A DNA stretch of 64,000 nt from Acidiphilium sp. PA (GCF_026191915.1 NZ_JAIMBY010000002.1:248001-312000); one strand, 5' to 3'; positions 1 through 8,533 are shown, counted from the first letter of the stretch. Numbers and translations are program-made. The notes: a model not told the origin generated them from the letters alone.

Positions 1-1205
1 ACGGCTTCGTAGCCGCGGTCGAGGTGGTAGACGCGGTTGACGATGGTTTCGCCGCGTGCTGCGAGTCCTGCCAGCACCAGCGAGAACGAGGCGCGCAGGT
101 CGGTTGCCATCACTGGCGCGCCGGACAAGGCGGCAACGCCGCGCACGATGGCCGACGAACCATGGACATTGATGCGTGCGCCCATCCGGTTGAGTTCGGG
201 CACGTGCATGAAGCGGTTTTCGAAAATCGATTCGGTGATCATCGAAGCGCCTTCCGCCACGGCCATCAGCGTCATGAACTGCGCCTGCATGTCGGTTGCG
301 AATCCGGGGAAGGGTTCGGTCATCGCATCGGTGCCGTGCAGCCCGTTGCGCCGGCTGACTTTGAGCCCATCCGGTGTGGTGCTGATATCGACGCCGGCCT
401 GCCCCAGGGTTGCGAGCACCGCGCCCAGATCATCCGGTCGGGCGCCGCGCAGCAGCACCGAACCGCCGGTGATGGCGGCGGCGCAGGCGTAGGTGCCGGT
501 CTCGATCCGGTCGGGGATGATGCCGTGTTCGGCGCCGTGCAGCGTCTTGACGCCGGTGATGGTCAGCCGGTCGGTGCCGATGCCGCTGATCTCAGCGCCC
601 ATCGCGGTCAGGCAGGCGGCGAGGTCGCCGATTTCGGGCTCCCGCGCGGCGTTGATCAGCACGGTCTCGCCCTCAGCGAGGCTTGCCGCGAGCATCAGGT
701 TTTCGGTGGCGCCGACCGAGACGAACGGGAAGGTAATGGTGGCGCCGTGCAGCCCGTGGGGCGCGGTGGCGTCGATATAGCCGCCCTCCAGCCGGATTTC
801 AGCACCCATGGCTTCCAACCCTTTAAGATGCAGATCGACCGGCCGCGTGCCAATGGCGCACCCGCCCGGCAGCGAAACGCGGGCTTCGCGGGTGCGGGTC
901 AGCAGCGGTCCGAGCACCAGGATCGAGGCGCGCATCTTGCGAACGATATCGTAGGGCGCTTCGGTATTGGTGATCGCGCCGCCGAGTGCCAGTGTGCGCG
1001 GCGCAATCGGGTCGACCGCGATGCCGTGCTGGGCGAGCAACTGGCTCATGGTCGCGACATCCGCAAGCTCGGGCACGTTGGTCAGCACGAGGCGCTCATC
1101 GGTGAGCAGGCCGGCGGTCATCAGAATAAGGGCCGCGTTCTTCGCGCCGGAGATCTCAATAATGCCTTCAAGCGGCCGGCCGCCCACGATTCGAATTTTA
1201 TCCAC
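1..1205 (-). CDS. murA: UDP-N-acetylglucosamine 1-carboxyvinyltransferase, 3' end cut by the window
   Basis: MurA transfers enolpyruvate from PEP to UDP-GlcNAc, the first committed cytoplasmic step of peptidoglycan synthesis. Reading leftward from a GTG at 1205 gives [14 protein letters not shown], then the SGAKNAA segment with the conserved Lys22-Asn23 pair, and [13 protein letters not shown] with the PEP-binding catalytic cysteine at residue 116. About 401 residues are visible of the usual 415-430, so only the C-terminal end lies outside the window. The GTG start begins 6 bp after the dcd stop, so the two are probably co-transcribed. I saw no better ATG in frame. Confidence 0.95.
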   Translation of the reverse strand, partial: MDKIRIVGGRPLEGIIEISGAKNAALILMTAGLLTDERLVLTNVPELADVATMSQLLAQHGIAVDPIAPRTLALGGAITNTEAPYDIVRKMRASILVLGPLLTRTREARVSLPGGCAIGTRPVDLHLKGLEAMGAEIRLEGGYIDATAPHGLHGATITFPFVSVGATENLMLAASLAEGETVLINAAREPEIGDLAACLTAMGAEISGIGTDRLTITGVKTLHGAEHGIIPDRIETGTYACAAAITGGSVLLRGARPDDLGAVLATLGQAGVDISTTPDGLKVSRRNGLHGTDAMTEPFPGFATDMQAQFMTLMAVAEGASMITESIFENRFMHVPELNRMGARINVHGSSAIVRGVAALSGAPVMATDLRASFSLVLAGLAARGETIVNRVYHLDRGYEA

Positions 1206-1211
1206 AAGCCC

Positions 1212-1766
1212 TCACAATTTTGGTAATGATACGCCGGTCTGGCGCATGTATTTGCCCGCCTTGTCGGCGTAGCTGACTTCGCACGGCCCGGCTCCCTGCA
1301 GGAACAGGAACTGGCAGATGCCTTCATTGGCATAGATCCGTGCGGGCAGGGGGGTAGTGTTGGAAATTTCGATCGTCACCTGGCCCTCCCATTCGGGTTC
1401 CAGCGGTGTCACATTCACGATGATGCCGCAACGCGCATAGGTCGATTTACCCAGGCAGATGACCAGAATATCACGTGGAATTCGGAAATACTCCACCGTA
1501 TGGGCCAGCGCGAAGGAGTTGGGCGGAATGATGCAGACCGGCCCCTTGCGATCGACGAAGCTGCTCGGCGCGAAATCCTTGGGATCGACCACGGCGGAAT
1601 CGACATTGGTGAAAATCTTGAAATCATCCGCCACCCGCGCGTCGTACCCGTAGGACGACAGGCCGTAGGAAATCACGCCATCGCGTTTCTGGGTTTCAAC
1701 GAAGGGTTCGATCATGGCGCGGGTCCGCGCCTGTTCGCGAATCCAACGATCGGGCATTACCGGCAT
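1212..1766 (-). CDS. dcd: dCTP deaminase
   Basis: Deaminates dCTP to dUTP and so feeds dTMP synthesis. The 184-aa length is normal for the family. GKSTYAR, followed by the [10 protein letters not shown] segment holding the catalytic glutamate, and the C-terminal GKYMRQTG block match Dcd. It lies between a small upstream ORF, whose end it overlaps by 10 bp, and murA 6 bp downstream, all on the minus strand. The ATG at 1766 gives the [10 protein letters not shown] start typical of alphaproteobacterial Dcd. Confidence 0.97.
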   Translation of the reverse strand: MPVMPDRWIREQARTRAMIEPFVETQKRDGVISYGLSSYGYDARVADDFKIFTNVDSAVVDPKDFAPSSFVDRKGPVCIIPPNSFALAHTVEYFRIPRDILVICLGKSTYARCGIIVNVTPLEPEWEGQVTIEISNTTPLPARIYANEGICQFLFLQGAGPCEVSYADKAGKYMRQTGVSLPKL

Positions 1767-1966
1767 GCTGTCTCTTTCTGTGTCGGGTCATTGGGCGGTG
1801 CCGGATCATTGGGTGGTGGCAGGTCATCGGATTCGGACCGTTCGCGGCGCTGCGCCTTGCGGCGGGCAAGGTTGGCGCGCAACGCCGCCGCCTCCCGCCG
1901 CCGCCGGGCCTCGGCCACGACCTCGGCGTGGGTGCGAGGGGTGTTGCTATCGGGTTGGTCGTTCAT
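1757..1966 (-). CDS. small hypothetical protein upstream of dcd
   Basis: A 69-aa protein with no function I recognise. It begins [13 protein letters not shown], continues as an Arg/Ala/Glu-rich predicted helix ([15 protein letters not shown]) and ends in a Pro/Asn/Asp-rich tail. The frame stays open up to an ATG at 1993, but the start at 1966 fits the compact charged domain better. Its last 10 bp overlap the dcd start, which supports translational coupling and a real gene. No signal peptide, membrane segment or cysteine motif is visible. Confidence 0.6.
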   Translation of the reverse strand: MNDQPDSNTPRTHAEVVAEARRRREAAALRANLARRKAQRRERSESDDLPPPNDPAPPNDPTQKETACR

Positions 1967-2063
1967 GGCGGGACAAAGCGTCTTTGGGCTCATCGCGTCA
2001 AGAGTGGGCCCCGCCCCTCCAGTTGCCTCCCCCGAAACCTTTCCCTATAAGCCGCCCCGAGAC

Positions 2064-2153
<90 letters not shown>

Positions 2154-2431
2154 TCCATCTTCAAAAGTTGCAGTATCTAAGCCATAAGTTCGATTATTCG
2201 CATATATTGTGGGTACGTCTATCAGGATACAATGCGGTGTCGCACGTTCATGGATAATGATGGACTCCACTCCCGATTATTACGGACGCGTGTTCTTCAT
2301 ATCATTTCGATATGATGCCGGATAGTTCGTAGGCTGTATCTGCATCGTGAGCAGTTTTTATATGAAGATGATGATATATACTATAATAATGATAATAAGT
2401 CATTAATACTGTCATATATCCATTTTGTTTT
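2154..2431. other. AT-rich intergenic patch between tRNA-Ser and IS remnant
   Basis: About 280 bp with far lower GC than the surroundings, including near-pure A/T stretches around 2360-2420. A short inverted repeat (CATATC-N5-GATATG) lies near 2300. I see no gene, rRNA or convincing terminator. The composition and the adjacent truncated transposase suggest leftover foreign DNA next to a tRNA gene. Confidence 0.5.
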
Positions 2432-3042
2432 TCCGATATGCAGGCCGACGATCTCGCGCTTGCCATCGGTATTGGCGGCCACAGCGATTATTGCCGCGAC
2501 CGAGACGATGCGACCCCCTTCGCGTTGCTTGAGATAGGTGGCATCGAGCCAGAGATACGGCCAGTCGCCGATAAGGGGGCGGTCGAGGAAGGCGTTGACG
2601 CGGTCGTCGATATCTTTGCAGAGCTTGCTGACGGTGCTCTTGCTGATGCCTGAGAGCCCCATGGCCTGCACCAGGTCATCAACGCGCCGAGTGGATACAC
2701 CGCTCACCCCGTTGATCCGCTTCGCGGCTCAATCCTGGATCACCGCGACGAGCGCCTTCTCGGAGGTTTTGCGGGGTTCGAGGAAAGGCGGGAAGTCGCT
2801 GCCTTGCCGAAGCTTTCGGATGCGGATTGCAGGCTGCCGAGGCGGGTATCGAGGGTACGATCGCGATAGCCGATGCAATAGGTGGTGCGCTCACCGGAGC
2901 GTTCATGCCGCCCGGCGCCGATCACACCTTCCACATCGGTCTCCATCAATAGTTGCACCACCGCCTCGGCCACGCTGCGCAGGAAATCGCCATCGCCGGC
3001 TTTGGAAAGAAGCTCGGCCAGGGGTAGTCTGTCGTCGGTCAT
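2432..3042 (-). pseudogene. IS256-family transposase remnant, frameshifted and truncated
   Basis: Leftward from an ATG at 3042 the protein begins MTDDRLPLAELLSKAGDGD and runs through GAGRHERSGERTTY, the N-terminal part of an IS256-type (mutator) transposase. A 1-base loss near 2836 shifts the frame: LRQGSDFPPFLEPRKT continues in another frame. An in-frame TGA follows near 2729, after VIQD. The same frame resumes as GVSTRRVDDLVQAMG and DWPYLWLDATY and loses similarity after GLHIG at 2432. Only about half of the usual 400 aa remains and the catalytic C-terminal part is gone, so it cannot be active. Confidence 0.85.
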
Positions 3043-3120
3043 CGGGTCCTCATTCGGTTCGGGTTGAAGCTTTGCAACTCCACCTTAGCCGAACGATCCG
3101 ATGGCCACCTCAACCCGGTC

Positions 3121-3181
3121 TGCGGGTGGGGTTGGCCCTTCCGGCCGGCTACGCCGACCTCCAGGGCCAACCCCACCCGCA
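3121..3181. repeat. 19-bp inverted repeat with 23-nt loop
   Basis: TGCGGGTGGGGTTGGCCCT at 3121-3139 is perfectly repeated in inverse orientation at 3163-3181. It lies about 80 bp upstream of the transposase remnant and could belong to the outer end of the dead IS256-type element or act as a strong hairpin. No T-run follows, so an intrinsic terminator is unlikely. The rest of 3043-3280 holds no gene I can support. Confidence 0.75.
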
Positions 3182-3280
3182 TCGTTCAAACAATTTCCAC
3201 CACGAGCGCAGACACTAGCGGACAGGCGCTGCGTCGGCTGCCGTAAGTTCATGAATTGTCCCGCGTATTCCGAACCCCCC

Positions 3281-3802
3281 CTACGATCTGGTCACGTCGT
3301 TCCGCGGCGGCACGGCCCCGACCGGTGCCACCGGCGACGTGACCGGCTCAACCGGCGCCCCACCCTGTTGCAACCGCATCAGCGCGGCGACATATTGGGA
3401 GCCGCCTAAAGCATTGACCAGGTAACTGAAGAAATCCGGATTGGCCGCAACACTCTCGGCCGCCGCTTCGATCTGATTGACCAGCGAACTCGGCACTGGC
3501 GGCTCCATCCCAACCCCAGCCCCCGTCCCAACGCCGGTTCCAACCCCAAACCCAGGCCCCGCCCCAACACCTGCTGCCCCACCACCGGCCGTCACCGTCT
3601 CCACCGCCGCAGCGCCCGAAGCCAGCGTCAGGCTATCCTGTAACAGTCCGTCCAACGCCTGCTGCGACAATAAAACCACATCCGCCTGCACCAGCGACGA
3701 TGACGCCCCACCCACCGTCGCAGCGGAAGACTGCACCTGGGGCCCGCCCATACCCGGCCCGCTCTGCACAATCTCATGAACCGCATTAACCGGATTGATC
3801 AT
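3281..3802 (-). CDS. hypothetical protein with Gly/Val repeat linker
   Basis: A 173-aa protein of unknown function. The ATG at 3802 is preceded by a good GAGGAG ribosome site 7 nt upstream, so I prefer it to an in-frame start at 3817. The N-terminal half (MINPVNAVHEIVQSG, then LVQADVVLLSQQALDGLL) looks helical. The middle is a low-complexity Gly/Val/Thr linker around residues 80-100 (GVGTGVGTGAGVG), and a helical segment follows (SLVNQIEAAAESVAANPDFF). No signal peptide or membrane span is seen. A CtrA-like half site lies upstream. Confidence 0.65.
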   Translation of the reverse strand: MINPVNAVHEIVQSGPGMGGPQVQSSAATVGGASSSLVQADVVLLSQQALDGLLQDSLTLASGAAAVETVTAGGGAAGVGAGPGFGVGTGVGTGAGVGMEPPVPSSLVNQIEAAAESVAANPDFFSYLVNALGGSQYVAALMRLQQGGAPVEPVTSPVAPVGAVPPRNDVTRS

Positions 3803-3889
3803 GGCAAGACTCCTCACGGGGAATCGCCTTTTGCGCTACTCCTTCTGCCTATTGCGTTGTAAAGCAGTTCAACACAAACATCTAAACAC

Positions 3890-3897
3890 ATGGTTAA
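3890..3897 (-). promoter_or_regulatory. possible CtrA half-site
   Basis: ATGGTTAA, read on the minus strand as TTAACCAT, equals the 8-bp CtrA half-site known from alphaproteobacteria. It sits 88 bp upstream of the leftward gene starting at 3802 and just before the rightward gene at 3916. One 8-mer is weak evidence and could be chance. Confidence 0.25.
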
Positions 3898-3915
3898 CCA
3901 ATCTAAAATATCTTA

Positions 3916-4953
3916 TTGCCAAACCCGCACCTCACGCTCCGGCTGACACTCATCCGTTGGCGCTGGCAGGCCCGCGCCAACCGCCTCCGCGCCCTCGCGC
4001 AGCGCGGCTGGCGCCTTCTGCCAATCGGCGTCGCCGCGATGATCATGCTGATCTACGCCACCCTCTGGCTGCAATCGCTGATCCACCAACTCATAGCCAC
4101 AAGGACCGAACCATCCCAGCGAACTCTCATCACCAACCTCGCCTGCCTCGCCATCGGTCTGATCGCCGGGTCCATCGCAACCGCCCAGGACCGCGCCGCC
4201 CTGACCACATCGTTCCTCGCCATCCAGCCCTGGCCCGGCCACGCCAGACGCGACGCCGTCCTGCTCTCGCTGCTCTCACGCCTTGCCACCGGCACAGCCC
4301 TCATCGCCATCACCCTCCGCCTCGGCGCACCCAGCGCAGGCATCGCCGAACGATGCCTGCCCCTAGCCATCGCCCTCTTCGCCGCGGGCTTCATCACCGG
4401 CTGCGCGCTGAATGCCGTCGCGCCATCCCGCCCCAGACCCGCCAGGCAATCGGCAGCACCAACCAAAACCACTATCTGGCTCGCCCGGCTCGATCACGCC
4501 GCCCCGCGCTGGGCCGGCTGCTGGGCGCTCGGATCCCGCCGCAGGCGGATCGCCGTGCTCACCACCGGTTCCCTGGCCGCCAGCCTCTCGATTGCCGAAG
4601 CCGCAGCCCACGGCCCCCGCCCCGTCATGCTCGGTGCGACCCTCGCGATCATCGGCCCGCTGCTCACGCTGATCGGCGCGATCCGCTGCACACCGCTGGT
4701 CTCACCGGTCCTGCGCACAAGCGCGATCCCCTATCACCGTGCCGCAATCGCCATGCTCCGCCTGCCGGCGAGCCTTGCCGTCGCCTGGTTCGCCCTCTTC
4801 GCGATGGCCGGCCTCTCGCTCGACCTGACCCGTCCGCGCCCGCTCGCCGCCGACCAGTACGCCGCCCTGCAAAACCTGGCCTTCGTCATCCTGTACGCCC
4901 TGTTGATCATCCTGGTAATGCGCGCCCGCGCGGCCTTCCGTGCCGGACGCTGA
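3916..4953 (+). CDS. membrane protein, probable ABC exporter permease
   Basis: A 345-aa integral membrane protein with about six hydrophobic spans, near residues 35-55, 72-92, 150-168, 235-255, 278-298 and 322-340. Between the third and fourth spans lies a basic cytoplasmic stretch (ALGSRRRRIA). I recognise no named family. The downstream ABC ATPase gene starts 14 bp before this one ends, so this is most likely its membrane partner. The start used is a TTG at 3916, giving MPNPHLTLRLTLIRW; a later start cannot be excluded. The substrate is unknown. Confidence 0.65.
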   Translation: MPNPHLTLRLTLIRWRWQARANRLRALAQRGWRLLPIGVAAMIMLIYATLWLQSLIHQLIATRTEPSQRTLITNLACLAIGLIAGSIATAQDRAALTTSFLAIQPWPGHARRDAVLLSLLSRLATGTALIAITLRLGAPSAGIAERCLPLAIALFAAGFITGCALNAVAPSRPRPARQSAAPTKTTIWLARLDHAAPRWAGCWALGSRRRRIAVLTTGSLAASLSIAEAAAHGPRPVMLGATLAIIGPLLTLIGAIRCTPLVSPVLRTSAIPYHRAAIAMLRLPASLAVAWFALFAMAGLSLDLTRPRPLAADQYAALQNLAFVILYALLIILVMRARAAFRAGR

Positions 4954-5692
4954 CCCGCCGTTGCTCGCCCTCTCCGGCGTTGCCGCCGGCTATGGCCGCA
5001 CCAAAATCATCACCGGCATCGATCTCACCGTCCACCCCGGCAGCTTCACCGCGATCCTGGGCGCCAACGGGTCGGGCAAATCCACCCTGTTGCGCGCCGT
5101 CAGCGGCCAGATCCCCGTTCTGGAAGGCACCATCCTGATCGCCGGCGTCGATCTCGCAGCCGCCCCCGAGCACGCCAAACGCCAGTTCGGCTACGCCGTC
5201 GACCCGGCCGATCTCCCGCCCGACCTCACCGGCCAGCAATATCTCGAACTGATCGGCTCGATCCGCGGCTGCCATCCCCACGCCTGGCCGCGCGAGGACC
5301 TGATCACGACCCTGCAATTCGGCCCCTGGCTGCGCACCGCCGTCGGCGCCTATTCCCTCGGCACGCGCATGAAACTCTCGCTGATGGGCGCGCTGCTCGG
5401 CTCGCCGCCCCTGCTGCTGCTCGATGAGGCGCTGAACGGCCTCGACCCGCTGATCCTCGCCCGCATCCGCCGCCTCCTGGCCGAACTTTGCGCCGCCGGC
5501 CACGGCCTCGTCATGTCCACCCACATGCTCGCCACCATCGGCACCGGCTGCACGGAAATGATCATGATCGAATCAGGCCGCGTCGCTCACCGCTGGACCG
5601 CCCCGATGATCGCCGCCGCCGGTCCCACGGGTCTGGAAACCATGGTCGTCGCGACGCTGGAGGGCGCAGTAAAGCCAAGTGTTCTTTTTTGA
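4940..5692 (+). CDS. ABC transporter ATP-binding protein
   Basis: A 250-aa nucleotide-binding subunit. Walker A is GANGSGKST near residue 37, the signature is the variant YSLGTRMKLSL seen in ABC-2-type exporters, Walker B is LLLLDEALNGLD, and the switch histidine is in MSTHML. It overlaps the membrane protein upstream, so the pair likely forms an exporter of unknown substrate. The last few codons (VKPSVLF and the TGA) lie inside a dispersed repeat, so the original C-terminus has been replaced. A degenerate second copy of this gene's 3' end lies at 5853-5967. Confidence 0.88.
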   Translation: MPDADPPLLALSGVAAGYGRTKIITGIDLTVHPGSFTAILGANGSGKSTLLRAVSGQIPVLEGTILIAGVDLAAAPEHAKRQFGYAVDPADLPPDLTGQQYLELIGSIRGCHPHAWPREDLITTLQFGPWLRTAVGAYSLGTRMKLSLMGALLGSPPLLLLDEALNGLDPLILARIRRLLAELCAAGHGLVMSTHMLATIGTGCTEMIMIESGRVAHRWTAPMIAAAGPTGLETMVVATLEGAVKPSVLF

Positions 5693-5801
5693 AAAAAAGA
5701 ACCAAAAAACTTCTATCCGTTTTGGCCCGTGCCGTTGCCGCGCCCATAGCCCAAATTAAAAAAGTTTTTTTGCTTCTTTTTGTTCACAAAAAGAAATCTT
5801 C
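5678..5801. repeat. dispersed hairpin-ended repeat, copy A
   Basis: Left end 5678-5712 contains the hairpin GTTCTTTTTT-GA-AAAAAAGAAC followed by CAAAAAACTT. The right end 5761-5801 is its inverse (AAGTTTTTTTG, then a second A/T-tract hairpin). The core between them reads CTATCCGTTTTGGCCCGTGC and so on. It provides the stop codon of the ABC ATPase gene. Related copies are at 19738, 28982, 30956 and 37197, and a half copy is at 7547. Confidence 0.85.
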
Positions 5802-5807
5802 TCCCAT

Positions 5808-5967
5808 CTAACCAAACACCGCCCGCACATCATCTTCCTCTAATACGGCACCTTGTTCATCATGGCGGAACTCCGCCGCGCCGCGACGTTGGAACCGCAT
5901 CGCACCCCAGTCCCCCGGCGGCCTGGAAACCATGGCCGTCAACGCCCTCGAATCAGCCGCTGCATAA
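5808..5967. pseudogene. degenerate duplicates of two neighbouring gene 3' ends
   Basis: On the minus strand 5831-5808 reads DVRAVFG-stop, matching the DGRAVLG-stop end of the DapA-like gene at 7604. On the plus strand 5853-5967 is alignable with the 3' end of the ABC ATPase gene (GLETMAVNALESAAA-stop here, GLETMVVATLEGAV there). Neither is a gene; both are diverged copies left by a duplication or a recombination with related DNA. The rest of the gene-free stretch 5693-6077 holds the repeat and about 110 bp with no recognisable signal. Confidence 0.75.
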
Positions 5968-6077
5968 TCCCATCCAATCACTAGGCACGATCAATGATCA
6001 ATCCGCGTACCTGCTGCTAATCCAGGTCTCGGTTGGTCGGCGATCAGAACCGATCTCTCCTATGATCCAGTTCGATC

Positions 6078-7457
6078 TCAGGCACTGCCCTCATGCAATT
6101 CACGAATTGATATTGCTCGGCTTATGATTCGATTGAGTAGCCCGCTCTCATACGCCGCCAATAATTCTCCCTCGACAAACCGATCTTTGCGGACGATGAC
6201 CGTCAGTAGTTTGGCTATTTGATCAGTATTGGCTTCAGCCAGAAAATCGGGTTCATCGCGTAGCCGCACGGCTTCTGTCGTGGTCTCCCAATCCGTCCAG
6301 GAAAACTGGCTTATCCACTCTTTATCATACAACATTTGGATAAACTCTTGCGCCGGGTCCGAGAGGCAGACATAGCCAATCTCACCGTCTTTCCGCACCC
6401 ATTCACCAAATTTGAAATCAGCCCGTGTAAAAATAGGCAAAAACTTTGCGATCGCCTTTATCTTATCTAAAGATTCATCTGTAATACGATTATTCGTTTC
6501 CGTGCCGGTCGACACAGACTGCGGTTTCGTAAGAAAAATCGTCGCGTATTTGGATAGTCTTTCCGCAATTTTAAATGCTGCTTCGACAGCGGGAATTTGT
6601 TCGGCGAATTTGGCCCGTATATCGATTTGGGGAGTAAGCAGGGCCATAACAGCCTCGTTCCCCTTTTGCCGAATGAATATGTCTTCCGGCCACGCGCTTC
6701 GAAAATTAATTAGCTTGGTTATATCCGTTCTTGAGAATGCAAGTTCCATTATATTTTTGCTGATCTTATGGTTGAGATGAACACCTTTCGGGAAACCATG
6801 ACCTTTCAAAATGATCCAGGTAGAATTTGGGCCGCGGTCACCCGGTTTTGCCATCAAAAGCTGGGGATGAAATGTCTGAAGATACCGCCAGTATTCAGCT
6901 TGGAATTCGGTTATGGTCCGATCGACGATCATTTTGTAACCATTCGCCGACTGGCCAACTGCCCCACGGAGAACGTGAGCGCGCCACGCATAACGACGAG
7001 ACCGCTGGGCGTCAAACCATTCAGCGATTTGCTCATAGGAAATAGATCGATCGTAGGCGCCTACCTTAATATTGCCCAAGTAAGCCGCCGGCGCACAAAT
7101 CACTGTTTGATAGCGCGATATCTTGCCCTGATTCACCAATTTCGTGCCGCGAATATGATATCTTTCTGCCTGAGTCGGTTGCTCAGCGGCAGCGACCTTG
7201 TTTTCGATTAAAATTCCCACCTTGTCGGCACCTTGATAAACGCAAACAAGTAGGTCGGTTTCGCCATTTTCATCGAACACACTATGCCAAGCGCCCGCCG
7301 GTTTCACATCAGGCAGATCGATCATCTCGCAGAACCATTTAACAAAATCCTCACTGACTAGAAGTTCTTCTAAAAGTAAAAAATCGATATCGCGCTCGGC
7401 CAAAGCGGAAAAATATCGACCAAAATCCACGTTGGTTTGATCAAAAATGAAATCCAT
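6078..7457 (-). CDS. PD-(D/E)XK nuclease-like protein fused to a DUF6508 domain
   Basis: A 459-aa protein. Residues 1-170 look like a PD-(D/E)XK nuclease domain of the PDDEXK_4 type: ETDLL with Asp68, then GILIENKV with Glu85 and Lys87, and a downstream QAERY with Gln96 and Tyr100. Residues 175-310 are unassigned. Residues 330-440 match the pattern of DUF6508 (IAKFLPIF, FGEWVRKDGEIGY, FSWTDW). The gene is clearly more AT-rich than its neighbours, is single, and sits between 81-bp direct repeats, all pointing to transfer. The ATG at 7457 has a GGAGGA site upstream. A defence or self-restriction role is plausible but is inference from the nuclease family; no methylase or partner is adjacent. 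Confidence 0.75.
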   Translation of the reverse strand: MDFIFDQTNVDFGRYFSALAERDIDFLLLEELLVSEDFVKWFCEMIDLPDVKPAGAWHSVFDENGETDLLVCVYQGADKVGILIENKVAAAEQPTQAERYHIRGTKLVNQGKISRYQTVICAPAAYLGNIKVGAYDRSISYEQIAEWFDAQRSRRYAWRAHVLRGAVGQSANGYKMIVDRTITEFQAEYWRYLQTFHPQLLMAKPGDRGPNSTWIILKGHGFPKGVHLNHKISKNIMELAFSRTDITKLINFRSAWPEDIFIRQKGNEAVMALLTPQIDIRAKFAEQIPAVEAAFKIAERLSKYATIFLTKPQSVSTGTETNNRITDESLDKIKAIAKFLPIFTRADFKFGEWVRKDGEIGYVCLSDPAQEFIQMLYDKEWISQFSWTDWETTTEAVRLRDEPDFLAEANTDQIAKLLTVIVRKDRFVEGELLAAYESGLLNRIISRAISIRELHEGSA

Positions 7458-7546
7458 AAGTTAACCTGTCCTCCAGTATAAAAATAATATATACTACAAA
7501 AAAATTTTTCTAAACAGAAATTGTCGCAGCAAAAATGTCCGATAAT

Positions 7547-7596
7547 CCAAATTAAAAAAGTTTTTTTGCTTCTTTTTGTTCACAAAAAGAAGTCTA
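7547..7596. repeat. dispersed repeat, right half only (copy B)
   Basis: Positions 7547-7591 are identical over 45 bp to 5751-5795 of copy A, covering the end of the core and the right hairpin end (TTTTTTTGCTTCTTTTTG). The left half is absent; the upstream DNA is the AT-rich leader of the nuclease-like gene. With the following dapA-like 3' end it forms an 81-bp direct repeat (73 matches) with 5751-5831. Confidence 0.85.
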
Positions 7597-7603
7597 CCCC
7601 TAC

Positions 7604-8533
7604 CTACCCCAACACCGCCCGCCCATCGCTCCGCCCCAACCGCGCGAGCAAATACTCAATCTCCCCCCGCGCCGTCGCACTCAACGTCGAACCCGGCACC
7701 CGCTGCGTCTCATGCGCAATCGCCCCGCGCCGCCGCAGCACGTATTTCCGCACCGCGAGCCCGATCCCCTGCTGCTGCTCGTAGCGGATCAACGGCAGAT
7801 GCGCATCGAACAGATCATGCGCCGCCTCCCGCTCGCCGGCGCGCGCCCGCGCCACCAGTTCCACCAGCATGTCCGGAAAGGCGTAGCCGGTCATCGCCCC
7901 ATCCGCGCCGCGCTCCATCTCGAAATCCAGGAACAACCCGCCGTTACCGGTCAAAATCGAAAGCGGCCGCAGCGACCCTTCGCGCTGAAACCCCCGCAGC
8001 GCCGAGATCTTTTCCAGCCCCGGCCAATCCTCATGCTTCAGCATCACGCAGGACGGATGCTCCATCACGATCGTGCGGATCACCTTGGGCGTCATCACCA
8101 CGCTCAGCGTCAGCGGATAATCCTGGATCACGAACGGCACGTCCGGCCCGATCGCCGCAACCGCCTGGCGATAATACCCGATGATCTGATCATCGGTCCG
8201 CAGCGCGGGCGGCGGCGCGATCATCACCCCGGCCGCGCCGCTCGCCATCGCGCCATGCGCCAAGGCCCGCATCGCGGCAAACCCGGGTGCCGAAACCCCC
8301 ACGATCACCGGCACGCCGGCCCTGCGGATCATCCGGTCCGACAATGCCAGCGCCTCCGCATGATCGAGCTTCGGTGCCTCACCCATGATCCCCAGAATTG
8401 TGAGCCCCGCAACACCGCAGCCCAGATAAAAATCGGTCAGACGATCGACCGAACCGGTATCGATCGCGCCATCCGGCAAAAACGGCGTCGCCGCAATCGC
8501 ATAGACACCGCTGGCCGTCTCATCGCATTTCAT
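7604..8533 (-). CDS. DapA/N-acetylneuraminate lyase family aldolase
   Basis: A 309-aa TIM-barrel class I aldolase of the dihydrodipicolinate synthase superfamily. The Schiff-base lysine is in CVMLKHEDWPG, the catalytic tyrosine in VIQDYPL, and the N-terminal GEAPKL replaces the usual GE-x-x-x-LT. Because this pocket differs from true DapA, and dapA is normally elsewhere, I would not call it lysine biosynthesis; sugar-acid or hydroxyproline-derived substrates are alternatives. The gene reads leftward into the repeat half copy. The next gene upstream on this strand (MpaB family) ends 35 bp away. Confidence 0.88.
   Translation of the reverse strand: MKCDETASGVYAIAATPFLPDGAIDTGSVDRLTDFYLGCGVAGLTILGIMGEAPKLDHAEALALSDRMIRRAGVPVIVGVSAPGFAAMRALAHGAMASGAAGVMIAPPPALRTDDQIIGYYRQAVAAIGPDVPFVIQDYPLTLSVVMTPKVIRTIVMEHPSCVMLKHEDWPGLEKISALRGFQREGSLRPLSILTGNGGLFLDFEMERGADGAMTGYAFPDMLVELVARARAGEREAAHDLFDAHLPLIRYEQQQGIGLAVRKYVLRRRGAIAHETQRVPGSTLSATARGEIEYLLARLGRSDGRAVLG

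Noticed and set aside
5488-5811. Short peptides rich in KKK/FFF across the dispersed repeats
   Set aside because: They arise from A/T tracts of the element in every frame and differ between copies; not genes.
7604-8533. Lysine-pathway dapA
   Set aside because: Family-level match only; the GE-x-x-x-LT pocket and context do not support dihydrodipicolinate synthase.
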